A DNA stretch of 64,000 nt from Novosphingobium profundi (GCF_018491765.1 NZ_JABWCU010000013.1:124001-188000); one strand, 5' to 3'; shown: positions 33,882 to 42,411, numbered from the stretch's first letter. Program-made: numbers and translations. Notes: a model not told the origin generated them from the sequence alone.

Positions 33882-33915
33882 CCAAAGGGAGCCAAGGCTG
33901 CGGCAGCCCCTTTGG
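33882..33915. repeat. Intergenic hairpin 1
   Basis: CCAAAGGG (33882-33889) pairs with CCCTTTGG (33908-33915), with inner pairing possible. Another stem GTGCGC/GCGCAC lies at 33915-33938. This is the first of a row of stems between the esterase and nitroreductase genes. Confidence 0.55.
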
Positions 33916-33956
33916 TGCGCTTGGCGCGATTGGCGCACGAACCTCGAAAAGGGAGG

Positions 33957-34000
33957 CCCGGTCTACCTATCCCTGTCGAGAAAGGGATGGGTAGACCGGG
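33957..34000. terminator. Intergenic hairpin 2, 18-bp stem
   Basis: Arms 33957-33974 and 33983-34000 pair over 18 positions with one G-T; loop GTCGAGAA. It is among the longest stems in the window. It lies downstream of the nitroreductase on the minus strand and may end its transcript or protect mRNA. Confidence 0.6.
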
Positions 34001-34007
34001 CCAGTCA

Positions 34008-34047
34008 CGGTACCTGCCGATGATGATGGTGGAGGTGGCAGGTACCG
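34008..34047. terminator. Intergenic hairpin 3, 11-bp stem
   Basis: CGGTACCTGCC (34008-34018) pairs perfectly with GGCAGGTACCG (34037-34047) across an 18-nt loop. It starts 22 bp after the nitroreductase stop at 34070 on the minus strand, the expected place for transcription to end. Confidence 0.6.
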
Positions 34048-34069
34048 GGATGCCGGACGGTGAAACCCG

Positions 34070-34660
34070 TCAGGCGAATTTGCCCGCGCGCGCGACTTGC
34101 GAAAGCGGCTTGCGACCCGAAGGCGCTTCGCGATCCTGAAGGAATTCCGGCAGCGTCGACTTGTCGCCGATCTTGCCGATGACGAAGGCGGCTTCGAGGC
34201 GGTGGTCGGCAGGCACGCCGAGCGCGGCCTCGGCTTCACCGAACTTGAGGCCGGTCATGCCGTGCGTGTGGTACCCCAGCTTCAGCGCCTGGAGGGCGGC
34301 AAGCGCCCAGGCCGCGCCAGCGTCGAAGCTGTGGCTGTAATTGTCCGAATTGCCCTTTTCCGAGCGCATCTGGCTGTCCGAGACGACGAAGACCAGCGCC
34401 GAAGCGCTTTGCGCCCAGCCCTTATTGAAGTCGATCAGCTGCGAAAGGAACAGGTCCCAGTTGGCATCGCCCTTGACCGCGTAGAGAAACGTCCAGGGTT
34501 GGACGTTGTAGGCCGACGGCGCCCAGCTGGCCGCTTCGAGGATGGCCTCGAGATCTTCCTGCGGAATGGCGCTGCCATCGAAAGCGCGCGGCGACCAGCG
34601 ATCGACGATCAGCTTCTCGATGCGGTCATTGGCCGTGCGTCCGAGCGATTGGGCGGTCAT
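34070..34660 (-). CDS. Nitroreductase-family flavoprotein
   Basis: A 196-residue FMN-dependent oxidoreductase. The N-terminal RWSPRAFDGSAI and the conserved ILEAASWAPSAYNVQPWTF (nitroreductase/FMN site) are clear, and KLGYHTHGMTGL lies near the end. These enzymes reduce quinones or nitroaromatics with NAD(P)H. It is transcribed away from a LysR-type regulator at 35110, a common pairing that suggests control by it. A 21-bp perfect inverted repeat overlaps its likely promoter. Confidence 0.9.
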   Translation of the reverse strand: MTAQSLGRTANDRIEKLIVDRWSPRAFDGSAIPQEDLEAILEAASWAPSAYNVQPWTFLYAVKGDANWDLFLSQLIDFNKGWAQSASALVFVVSDSQMRSEKGNSDNYSHSFDAGAAWALAALQALKLGYHTHGMTGLKFGEAEAALGVPADHRLEAAFVIGKIGDKSTLPEFLQDREAPSGRKPLSQVARAGKFA

Positions 34661-34703
34661 GTCTTCTCATCCTTGAATGCGGGTTAGGAGGATCGCGAGA
34701 TTA

Positions 34704-34724
34704 GTCGGAACAGAGCGTTCCGAC
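34704..34724 (-). promoter_or_regulatory. Operator-like inverted repeat before the nitroreductase gene
   Basis: GTCGGAAC (34704-34711), 5-nt spacer, GTTCCGAC (34717-34724). On the minus strand TAATCT (a plausible -10) follows directly, so the repeat would fill the -10/-35 spacer. A divergently encoded LysR-type protein is a candidate binder. Confidence 0.5.
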
Positions 34725-35109
34725 ATCGTCCCACGCGAAGCAAAATCGTCAGGCGGTAGCCGCGTGCGCGATTTCACGATCCTCTAGCGTGGTAGCATCC
34801 ATAGTGGGAAGAGCCTTCATGAAAACGTTACCATCGCACCGCTTGCACGAAACTTCGCGCAAGGGAGACACCTTTTCCGGCAAGGGGCGCCATTCCAGCA
34901 TTCTAAGCGCTCCTCCTGTGTCGAGCGACCTGTCCGTCAAGCATGGACACCTTTTCCCGAGTTGGCCTGTTATTTTTATGCAAGGCCGTGCGAACCGAAG
35001 GTGGCTCGGGATCGAGGGCAAGGTCACCCCCGCTGTTAAAATCCCCATAGGGGCTTCCATATCATCGGAAAATTACGATAAAATCGATGAAAATGTACAG
35101 GAAACTTGA
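34725..35109. other. Low-GC intergenic region
   Basis: 385 bp between the operator and the LysR gene, clearly lower in GC than neighbours. Open frames of about 100 codons exist on both strands, but their composition looks random and neither has a matching start signal. The lysR promoter must lie at its right end (AT-rich 35045-35105). Confidence 0.45.
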
Positions 35110-36024
35110 ATGCCGAATCTCGTACCGCCCAGTCTCGACCACTTGCGCATCGTCCTGGCCGTCGTCGAGGAAGGCAGTTTCGGCGGCGCGGCGCGCAAGC
35201 TGGGCCGCGCGGTCTCGGTCGTCAGCTACGCGATCGCGCAAGTGGAACTCCAACTGGACGTCATCCTGTTCCACCGCGAAGGCTCGCGCAAACCCGTGCT
35301 GACCGAGAAGGGACGCGCGCTGCTTGCCGAGATGCGCACGATCTCCGAGGATTTCGACACGCTGCTCTCGCGCGTGCGCAGCTTGCGCCAGGGGCTCGAG
35401 CCCGAGCTCTCGCTGGTGGTCGACGTCATGGTTCCCAGCCACGTGCTGGCGCCTTTGCTCCGCGCCTTCCAGGAGCGCTTTCCGCGCGTCCCCCTGCGCC
35501 TTCACGTCGAAGCGCTCGGCTCGGTGGCGACGAGCCTGCTTGCCGGGCAGGCAACGCTCGCGATCGCCGGTCCCGACCTGCCCGACTTGCCCGAACTCGA
35601 GCAGGAAGTGATCGGTGCGATCGAGATGGTGCCGGTCGCCGCCCCCGACCATCCGCTCGGACGCCAGACGCGGATCGCACCGGGTGACACGCGCCGCCAC
35701 CTCCAACTGGTGCTGACCGACCGTTCGGAGCTGACGCATGGGCGCGACTTCGCGGTGCTCAGCCCGCACACTTGGCGACTCGCCGACCTCGGCGCCAAGC
35801 ACGACCTGCTGCGCGAGGGGATCGGTTGGGGCTCGATGCCGCGCGATGCGGTGCGCGAGGACCTCGCCAACGGCACCCTCGTCGAGCTCGACTTGCCCGA
35901 GCGCGGGCGCATGGCCTATCCGCTTATGGCGCTGTGGCGCCGCGACAGCCGTCCAGGCCCGGCGGCCTTGTGGGTGCTCGAGGAATTGCGCGAGCGCCTG
36001 CCCGTGCTCGACGTTCCCGCCTAG
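35110..36024 (+). CDS. LysR-family transcriptional regulator
   Basis: A 304-residue regulator. The winged helix-turn-helix covers residues 8-65 (LDHLRIVLAVVEEGSFGGAARKLG...), followed by a LysR substrate-binding domain. LysR proteins typically bind between divergent promoters and regulate the adjacent gene, here the nitroreductase on the opposite strand. The effector is unknown. The start codon is the ATG at 35110, 12 bp after AGGAAACTTGA. The gene is followed after 63 bp by ygfZ. Confidence 0.9.
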   Translation: MPNLVPPSLDHLRIVLAVVEEGSFGGAARKLGRAVSVVSYAIAQVELQLDVILFHREGSRKPVLTEKGRALLAEMRTISEDFDTLLSRVRSLRQGLEPELSLVVDVMVPSHVLAPLLRAFQERFPRVPLRLHVEALGSVATSLLAGQATLAIAGPDLPDLPELEQEVIGAIEMVPVAAPDHPLGRQTRIAPGDTRRHLQLVLTDRSELTHGRDFAVLSPHTWRLADLGAKHDLLREGIGWGSMPRDAVREDLANGTLVELDLPERGRMAYPLMALWRRDSRPGPAALWVLEELRERLPVLDVPA

Positions 36025-36087
36025 GAGCGCCCGACAATCGCACGCCCCAACCTTGCACTTGGCCCGCGCGCTCCCATTTCAAACGAC

Positions 36088-36849
36088 ATGAGCGCCACCC
36101 GACTGTTCGACCGTGCCGTGATCCGGCTGTCCCCTCGCCCCGAATCGCAGGAGGACGTCGCCGCCTTCCTGCAAGGCCTCGTCACCGCCGACGTGAAGGG
36201 CCCCCTTCCGGTCTGGTCGGGCCTGCTCAGCGCGCAAGGCAAGGTCCTGTTCGATTTCCTGGTCTGGCCCGCGGGCGAGGACCTGCTGCTCGACTGCGAG
36301 GCAAGCGTGGCCGACACCCTCGCCAAGCGCATCTCGATGTACCGACTGCGCCGCGCCATCGACATCGCGCGCGACGACACGCTCCTCGTCCACTGGCGCC
36401 CGCACACCGGCGACGGCGCCGCCAGTGACCCGCGGCTCGCCGCGCTCGGCGAGCGCTGGATCGCCCCGTTCGACCCCAACGACCCCGACGACATCCTCAC
36501 CGGCGCCGACGCGGCCTGGCGCGCGCATCGTCTTGCGCTGGGCGTCACCGAAGGCCGCGCCGAACTGGGCGATGGCGAGACGCTCTGGCTTGAATGCAAC
36601 GCGTCCGAGCTCAACGGGGTAAGCTTCACCAAGGGATGCTACGTCGGCCAGGAAAACACCGCGCGCATGAACTGGCGCCAGAAAGTGAACCGCCGCCTCA
36701 TCGTCGTCCCGCTCGAACAGTCGGACGAGAAGCGCCGGCGCGCGACGTATACCGACCTTGGCCTCGCCGTCGATCACCTGCGGGTCGAATCGATTCCGCC
36801 GGCCTGCGTGCCCGACTGGCTCGATCTCGCGACCGGCACCGCCGACTGA
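36088..36849 (+). CDS. ygfZ: Folate-binding protein YgfZ
   Basis: A 253-residue GcvT-fold protein involved, with folate, in Fe-S cluster repair or assembly. The YgfZ signature K-G-C-Y-x-G-Q-E stands at residues 182-189 with the conserved Cys, followed by RMNWRQKVNRRL. The N-terminal folate fold has FLQGLVTADVKG and GKVLFDFLVW. Length is somewhat shorter than E. coli YgfZ, a usual alphaproteobacterial form. A terminator hairpin (36861-36886) separates it from the convergent GNAT gene. Confidence 0.93.
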   Translation: MSATRLFDRAVIRLSPRPESQEDVAAFLQGLVTADVKGPLPVWSGLLSAQGKVLFDFLVWPAGEDLLLDCEASVADTLAKRISMYRLRRAIDIARDDTLLVHWRPHTGDGAASDPRLAALGERWIAPFDPNDPDDILTGADAAWRAHRLALGVTEGRAELGDGETLWLECNASELNGVSFTKGCYVGQENTARMNWRQKVNRRLIVVPLEQSDEKRRRATYTDLGLAVDHLRVESIPPACVPDWLDLATGTAD

Positions 36850-36860
36850 CGCCAAAACGA

Positions 36861-36886
36861 ACAGGGCGCCCCGAAAGGCGCCCTGT
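36861..36886 (+). terminator. Hairpin between convergent genes
   Basis: ACAGGGCGCC (36861-36870) and GGCGCCCTGT (36877-36886) form a perfect 10-bp stem with loop CCGAAA, 12 bp after ygfZ. The U-run is weak but placement suits a bidirectional terminator. Confidence 0.75.
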
Positions 36887-36927
36887 CCATTGCCTCGAAT
36901 TCCATCAGATCACCGGCGGTCGATACC

Positions 36928-37494
36928 TCAGGCGCTGAGCGAATGCGCATGCGGCTGCTCGTGCGCGACGAAGGACGCACGCCCCCGCGCCAGCGTCGCC
37001 TCGAACCGGCGGACCGGGATCACGCAGGCGTTCTGCGCGCTGAAGCGCTCCTCGACACGGTAGCCATCCTCGAAGCCGGCCGCGAGCAGGACGCGCGCGT
37101 CGCCGTCGCTCTCGATCGGCTCGTAGGCCGCGATTCGCGCGTGGCCGAGCGAACGCGCCTGTTCGAGCATGGCCCGCACCGCTTCTCCGGCGAAGCCACG
37201 ACCGCAGAAGCGCGCCTTTATCCAATAGACCAGCTCGATCTCGTGCTCGCCTTCCACAAGCCCGATGTGACCCACCAGTTGCGCCCCGCCAGGCGCGCGC
37301 AGGTAGATCATGAACTGGGGCAGGCGCGGATTGCGCGTTTCCTCGAGCAGGCGGCGAACGTCACCAAGGGACCGGGGCAACCCGGGCACAGTCAGGGTCC
37401 GGGGCACGGCATCGCCATTGAGCGCCTCGAAGATTTCCTCGAAGTCCTCAGGCCAACCGGGCCGCAAAAATAACCTCTCCGTGCGGATGAACAT
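36928..37494 (-). CDS. GNAT-family N-acetyltransferase
   Basis: A 188-residue acyl-CoA N-acyltransferase. The N-terminus MFIRTERLFLRPGWPEDFEE is typical of RimJ-type GNATs, and the acetyl-CoA loop is ARFCGRGFAGEAVRAML. The start is chosen at 37494 where GGAG is 9 nt upstream; a longer open frame starts at 37557. It has a paralogue directly upstream (37670-38242) with nearly the same first twelve residues, so the pair arose by tandem duplication. Substrate unknown; it follows rplU-rpmA, a common sphingomonad neighbour. Confidence 0.85.
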   Translation of the reverse strand: MFIRTERLFLRPGWPEDFEEIFEALNGDAVPRTLTVPGLPRSLGDVRRLLEETRNPRLPQFMIYLRAPGGAQLVGHIGLVEGEHEIELVYWIKARFCGRGFAGEAVRAMLEQARSLGHARIAAYEPIESDGDARVLLAAGFEDGYRVEERFSAQNACVIPVRRFEATLARGRASFVAHEQPHAHSLSA

Positions 37495-37626
37495 TGTTTG
37501 TCTCTCCATTTGTTTTCTCTTTTCCGCAGCCTCCCTATGCAACACTTTGCCTCGCATTGCACGGAAATTGCGCGGATGACCTCTCTTCGGGACAGATCAT
37601 GGTTTGGTTCGGACAGATTAAGAAGC

Positions 37627-37641
37627 CTCTAGCGCGCGGCT
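37627..37641 (-). terminator. Short hairpin after GNAT paralogue 2
   Basis: CTAGC (37627-37631) and GCTAG (37637-37641) with a GCGCG loop; on the minus strand TTCTTAATC follows. It is weak, lying 29 bp after the stop at 37670. Confidence 0.4.
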
Positions 37642-37669
37642 AGGGAAGCGGCCCTTGCGCCGCTCCACT

Positions 37670-38242
37670 TCAGGCCGCGCTGAGCGCCGGCTGGCGCGAT
37701 GATGCCGGCGCGCCGACCACGCCCCCGTGCATGTCCAGATGGTATTCGAGCGGCGACTCGGCCCGGTTCGCGGCGCGCGCGCCGGCCCCGACCATCTCGG
37801 CCCGGATGCGACGAAAGCCATTCGCCTCGAGCGCCTGCACGCCCGCGCGGTTGTCGCTGGCAGTGCGCGCGACCACGCCGCCCAGGCCCAGTGCCCGCAC
37901 CAGGCGGACGAGTTCGCGGCAGACCTCGCTGGCATAGCTCGTGCTGCGCGCGCCGCGCTCGATCCAGAAACGCAGCTCCACCGCGGTCCGATTCGCGATG
38001 AGGGCGGCGCAGCCGATGAGGCGACCATCCACCGTTCCGGGCACGGTCACCGCGAAGTGCGGCAGGCAGCCACGGCTTCGACCACTATCGGACACGGGCT
38101 CGGGCAGTCCCTGAGGCCCCCGCGACCAGGACAGCGTTGCCGGGTTGTCGGTGTTGCGCGATCCGGCCACCATCCGGCCCAGATCGCCATGGTCCTCGGG
38201 CCAGATCGGCCGCAGGAAAAGACGCTCGCTGCGAATGAACAT
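37670..38242 (-). CDS. GNAT-family N-acetyltransferase, paralogue
   Basis: A 190-residue GNAT protein opening MFIRSERLFLRPIWPEDHG, almost the same start as the next gene. The CoA-binding segment is less canonical (RGARSTSYASEVCRELV), so this copy may have altered cofactor use. Its C-terminal tail differs. GGAG precedes the ATG. It lies downstream of rpmA behind a clear terminator, so it probably has its own promoter in 38243-38400. Function unknown. Confidence 0.82.
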   Translation of the reverse strand: MFIRSERLFLRPIWPEDHGDLGRMVAGSRNTDNPATLSWSRGPQGLPEPVSDSGRSRGCLPHFAVTVPGTVDGRLIGCAALIANRTAVELRFWIERGARSTSYASEVCRELVRLVRALGLGGVVARTASDNRAGVQALEANGFRRIRAEMVGAGARAANRAESPLEYHLDMHGGVVGAPASSRQPALSAA

Positions 38243-38406
38243 GTCATTTCTCCATCCATCAGCCCCAGGCCATGGCTAGAGAAGCGCGATGACATCGACA
38301 TTACGGCTCTGTCGCAAAGCGTATCGCCGCACGCGCGATTGTCGCGGACCGCGACAGCTCGCCGACCGGGCGGCAGGTCCCTGCGACGGAGCGAACCGCC
38401 CAACGC

Positions 38407-38440
38407 AAAAAAGGGAGCCAGGCCTTGCGCCTACTCCCTC
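38407..38440 (-). terminator. Rho-independent terminator of rplU-rpmA
   Basis: AGGGAG (38412-38417) pairs with CTCCCT (38434-38439), with an inner AGGC/GCCT stem; on the minus strand TTTTTT (complement of 38407-38412) follows directly. A second stem, GGACCATCC/GGATGGTCC, lies at 38467-38488 between it and rpmA. Confidence 0.8.
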
Positions 38441-38516
38441 TTCGCAGCCGGCCGCGGGGACCGGAAGGACCATCCTCGCGGATGGTCCCCATGTCGGCTT
38501 TGTCAGCCTGGTCCGA

Positions 38517-38786
38517 TTACTCGGCGGCTTCGGCCATCACGTCGACCGAGACGTACTTGCGGCCGAGCTTGCCATCGTGGAAGCGCACGCGGCCTTCGGT
38601 CAGCGCGAACAGGGTGTGATCCTTGCCCATGCCGACGTTGACGCCGGCGTAGACCTTGGTGCCACGCTGACGGATGATGATGTTGCCGCCGATCACTTCC
38701 TGACCGCCGAACTTCTTGACGCCAAGGCGGCGTCCCGCGGAGTCGCGACCGTTGCGCGACGAACCGCCTGCTTTCTTATGTGCCAT
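38517..38786 (-). CDS. rpmA: 50S ribosomal protein L27
   Basis: An 89-residue ribosomal protein of the large subunit near the peptidyl-transferase centre. It opens MAHKKAGGSSRNGRDSAGRRLGVK, the L27 signature, without the N-terminal extension that is cleaved in Firmicutes. It follows rplU by 26 bp, the universal rplU-rpmA order. Two stems and a U-run end the transcript. Confidence 0.98.
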   Translation of the reverse strand: MAHKKAGGSSRNGRDSAGRRLGVKKFGGQEVIGGNIIIRQRGTKVYAGVNVGMGKDHTLFALTEGRVRFHDGKLGRKYVSVDVMAEAAE

Positions 38787-38812
38787 CTCGTTTTCCTTTC
38801 GAAAATCGGCGC

Positions 38813-39109
38813 TTAGCCGACCGAGGTGATGCGAAGCAGCGTAAGCTGCTGGCGGTGGCCGTTCTTGCGGCGATAGTTGTGGCGGCGACGCTTCTTGAAG
38901 ACGATGACCTTCTCGCTCTTCGCCTGCGCGATGATCTCGGCCGAAACCGAAACCTTCGAGGCGTCGAGGACTTCACCGTCCTTGCCGGCGATCAGAACAT
39001 CGCCCAGCGTGATGGTCTCGCCAGCTTCACCAGCCAGCTTTTCAACCGCGATCTTGTCTCCGGCGGCAACCCGATACTGCTTGCCGCCCGTGCGCACTAC
39101 TGCGAACAT
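38813..39109 (-). CDS. rplU: 50S ribosomal protein L21
   Basis: A 98-residue 23S rRNA-binding ribosomal protein. It starts MFAVVRTGGKQYRVAAGDKI, and the C-terminal FKKRRRHNYRRKNGHRQQLT is the conserved rRNA-binding tail. Its leader is about 160 nt long from a strong promoter at 39275-39303 and contains a 34-codon ORF ending 12 bp before rplU. L21 operons in other bacteria have regulatory leader RNAs, so leader control is plausible here. Confidence 0.98.
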   Translation of the reverse strand: MFAVVRTGGKQYRVAAGDKIAVEKLAGEAGETITLGDVLIAGKDGEVLDASKVSVSAEIIAQAKSEKVIVFKKRRRHNYRRKNGHRQQLTLLRITSVG

Positions 39110-39120
39110 GGTGCCCTTAC

Positions 39121-39225
39121 CTAATCTCGTGTATGCCCGAAACGAGCCGAAACAATGTTGTTTTGCCCCGGCCGCTTTGGTCCGACGAAGAACCGTGGGA
39201 AGCCTTGCGGGCGACGCACCGACAT
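39121..39225 (-). CDS. 34-codon leader ORF ahead of rplU
   Basis: ATG at 39225 with GGAG 5 nt upstream, ending at TAG 39121-39123, 11 nt before the rplU start. The peptide is basic and Gly/Pro-containing (MSVRRPQGFPRFFVGPKRPG plus 14 residues). It lies fully within the transcript from the promoter at 39275-39303. It may be a real microprotein or a leader peptide coupling translation to rplU. Its codons are not strongly biased, so it stays a candidate. Confidence 0.4.
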   Translation of the reverse strand: MSVRRPQGFPRFFVGPKRPGQNNIVSARFGHTRD

Positions 39226-39274
39226 ATACGCTCCAAATCGGTGATTTGTCTGCGCCATGCCGGAAAGAAGCGTG

Positions 39275-39303
39275 CCGTTAGGCCAAGGGGCGATTCGTGT
39301 CAA
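39275..39303 (-). promoter_or_regulatory. Strong sigma70-type promoter of rplU
   Basis: On the minus strand TTGACA (39298-39303), exact 17-bp spacer, TAACGG (39275-39280). Transcription would start near 39268, giving about 160 nt of leader before rplU. This is the best -35 box in the window. Confidence 0.7.
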
Positions 39304-39441
39304 CCGAAGAGTCGGTGAACCACACGCTTTGCCCTGATTGCGCGAGGCCGGGACGGGTGTAGCGGTCGCTCCCCTGCGCTCGCGCCACGCCGTCACAGCG
39401 CATCGATGCGATTCGCTCTCGATCCGGACCGGAGGCGTGCT

Positions 39442-40032
39442 ATGGCCCATGGCATGAACTGCCCTGCCCTGCGCCCCGCCGCCTGCCAACCCGTTCGCCT
39501 CCGGGGCCTTTTCGCGAAGTACCGGCTCGCCCTGGCCGTTCCGAGCCTCGCGCTTCTCGCCGCGTGCTCCTCGACCGGCACCTACCCCTCGCTCGCGATC
39601 CGCGAGGTCGAGACTCGCATGCAGGCCCAGCCCGCCAAGGCCGATGCCGAGGCGGCGCCCGCGCTGCCCTCGCCCGACGCCGATCTCACCACCCGCCTCG
39701 ACGGCCTCGTCGCGGTCGCGCGCAGCGCGAACACGCGATTCGCGCAAAAGCGTCCTGCCGCGGAACGGGCCGTAGCCGCCTCGGGCAACAGGGCCAGCGA
39801 TGCATGGAGCGCCGCGCAGATCGCGCTCGCCGATCTCGAGAGCAGCCGCTCGGCCGCGATGACCGCGCTTGCCGATCTCGACCAGCTCTATTTTGCCGCG
39901 CGCGACGAGGCTCCGCTCGAGACCTCCCCCAAAGCCGAGGCGATCGCGGCGGCGCGCGAACAAGTGCAAGGCTGGATCGCGGACGAGGATGCGGTGATCA
40001 CGAAGCTGTCGGGCCGTCTCTCCGGGGCCTGA
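39442..40032 (+). CDS. Predicted lipoprotein, helical
   Basis: A 196-residue protein with a lipoprotein signal peptide: Arg-rich start, hydrophobic LALAVPSLALLAAC lipobox. The mature part is Ala/Glu/Asp-rich and almost certainly helical (SANTRFAQKRPAAERAVAASG...), perhaps a periplasmic coiled coil. No family recognised. GGAGG sits 6 nt before the ATG at 39442; an in-frame Met 12 codons earlier lacks a site. The divergent rplU promoter lies about 140 bp away. Confidence 0.78.
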   Translation: MAHGMNCPALRPAACQPVRLRGLFAKYRLALAVPSLALLAACSSTGTYPSLAIREVETRMQAQPAKADAEAAPALPSPDADLTTRLDGLVAVARSANTRFAQKRPAAERAVAASGNRASDAWSAAQIALADLESSRSAAMTALADLDQLYFAARDEAPLETSPKAEAIAAAREQVQGWIADEDAVITKLSGRLSGA

Positions 40033-40076
40033 AGGCTGGCAGGAGAAGGAGGGATGGGCCCGCTCAGGGGGAAATG

Positions 40077-40126
40077 CCTGATCGCGGATGCCCGCAAGCC
40101 CCCCGGCACCGGCATCCGCGATCAGG
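40077..40126. terminator. Perfect 16-bp stem between convergent genes
   Basis: CCTGATCGCGGATGCC (40077-40092) and its exact complement (40111-40126) flank an 18-nt loop. It lies in the 286-bp gap between the lipoprotein gene and moaE, which converge. There is no U-run. The rest of the gap shows nothing clear. Confidence 0.6.
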
Positions 40127-40318
40127 TGGTCGACACCGCGAGGCAGTCCCGACCGACACCGCGCGAGGGAAAACCGTGATCCCCCCGAAAATTCCCGCGC
40201 GAGCGTGGGGATAGTCATGCCATGAAGCTGCGCACCGGAAATTGACCGGCGTCAATCGCGCGGCGCATTCGCGCGAAGTCCGGGCCGATTCGATCGAGGC
40301 CGGGACGAGAGGCTGAAT

Positions 40319-40795
40319 TCAGGCCGGAGCCTTGGCCTGCCAGCGCGCAATGTCGGTGAAATCCTGCGCGCGCGGCTCAACCCAGCGCCAGGTGCCGCCG
40401 ACTTTCTCACGCTTCCAGAACCACGATTCGCTCTTGAGATGATCCATCGTGAAATCGGCGGCGGCGAAGGCGTCGCGGCGATGGCGCGCGGCGGCGGCGA
40501 CCAGCACGATCGGCTCGCCCGGCGCCATTTCGCCGCTGCGGTGGACGATCAGCAGCCCCTCGAGCGCCCAGCGCGCGCGCACTTGCGCGGCAAGATCCTC
40601 CATCGCGGGCCGCGTAAGTGGTTCGTAATGGCGCAGTTCGAGCGCCTCGACACCTTCGTCGAGCCGAACCTGCCCCAGGAAACTGACGATGCCGCCCGCT
40701 GCCGCCTGCGCCGAGGTGAAGCCAGCCAGCGTCGCGGCCGCATCGAACGGCGCGTCCAGCAGCCGGACATCGCTGCGCTGAGCGGGCGTGTCCAT
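40319..40795 (-). CDS. moaE: Molybdopterin synthase catalytic subunit MoaE
   Basis: With MoaD it converts precursor Z (cPMP) to molybdopterin by adding the dithiolene. The 158-residue protein has the family core GGIVSFLGQVR, HYEPLTRPAMED, HRSGEMAPGEPIVLVAAAARHR and catalytic-Lys region HLKSESWFWKRE. The last usually reads KxxxPFWKKE, so the residue before Phe-Trp is changed here but the lysines remain. The stop of moaD lies 5 bp before its start, so the synthase subunits are coupled. Confidence 0.94.
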   Translation of the reverse strand: MDTPAQRSDVRLLDAPFDAAATLAGFTSAQAAAGGIVSFLGQVRLDEGVEALELRHYEPLTRPAMEDLAAQVRARWALEGLLIVHRSGEMAPGEPIVLVAAAARHRRDAFAAADFTMDHLKSESWFWKREKVGGTWRWVEPRAQDFTDIARWQAKAPA

Positions 40796-40800
40796 CGTGC

Positions 40801-41043
40801 TCAGCCGCCCGAGACCGGGGGCAGGAAGGCGATCTCGTCGCCATCGCGCAGGACAGGCGCGTCGCGGTCCTGCAGGAGTATGCCGTTGACCGCCAGCTTC
40901 ACGCGGGGGCCCCGCAGCGCCTCGGCGAGCGTGGGGCCCAGCGAATCGATCGCGTCATCGAGTGTGTCGGCCAGCGGAATCGCGCGCGCGCCGCAGCCCG
41001 CGACATCTTCCAGCTTGCCCAGGAATACCATGTTCAGCGCCAT
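40801..41043 (-). CDS. moaD: Molybdopterin synthase sulfur carrier MoaD
   Basis: An 80-residue ubiquitin-fold sulfur carrier. The C-terminus ends VSGG: the terminal Gly is adenylated and thiocarboxylated by a MoeB-type enzyme, then donates sulfur to MoaE. The core LAVNGILLQDRDAPVLRDGDEIAFLPPVSGG is the MoaD/ThiS pattern. It follows moaA by 7 bp. moaB, moaC and moeB are not visible nearby. Confidence 0.94.
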   Translation of the reverse strand: MALNMVFLGKLEDVAGCGARAIPLADTLDDAIDSLGPTLAEALRGPRVKLAVNGILLQDRDAPVLRDGDEIAFLPPVSGG

Positions 41044-41050
41044 TACCTCG

Positions 41051-42055
<1,005 letters not shown>

Positions 42056-42064
42056 CGGCGATGG

Positions 42065-42400
42065 TCATACCATCGCCATCGCTCCATTACCATCGAGTGC
42101 GAAGAGTTGCCCGGTGATCGCGCCGAGACTTTCCAGCCAGGCGTGGGTCGCGGCCAGGGCCTGCGCGCTGTCGGTCTCCACCGCATTGACGCGCGAGGGG
42201 GCAAAACGGCGGGCAAGACCCTGCACGACCGCCAGGCGCCAGGCGCGGTGGTCGCTGGTCGCGGGCTCGAACACCAGCGTCAGCGGATGCGCGCCCCCGC
42301 CCAGCGTGGCCTCGATCCCGGGCAGCACGCGGGCGTGAAAATCGGCCGCCGCGTCGAGCGGATCGCCGGGCAGCGGGCCGACGTAGAGCAGGTCTCCCAT
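42065..42400 (-). CDS. Short SDR-tail-like protein
   Basis: A 111-residue protein whose C-terminal two thirds look like the end of a short-chain dehydrogenase/reductase: helix WRLAVVQGLARRFAPSRVNAVE and AWLESLGAITGQLFALDGNG, which match the SDR ending with its GxxxxVDGG. The N-terminal Rossmann GxxxGxG and YxxxK are absent, so it has no normal SDR active site. It sits between folB and moaA, where pteridine reductases occur elsewhere. Remnant or specialised binding protein are both possible. Confidence 0.55.
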   Translation of the reverse strand: MGDLLYVGPLPGDPLDAAADFHARVLPGIEATLGGGAHPLTLVFEPATSDHRAWRLAVVQGLARRFAPSRVNAVETDSAQALAATHAWLESLGAITGQLFALDGNGAMAMV

Positions 42401-42411
42401 GCCCGGCCCAC

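Noticed and set aside
34749..35060. 103-codon minus-strand ORF in the gap between the nitroreductase and LysR genes
   Set aside because: No start signal, unusual codons and no family motif; likely chance in lower-GC DNA.
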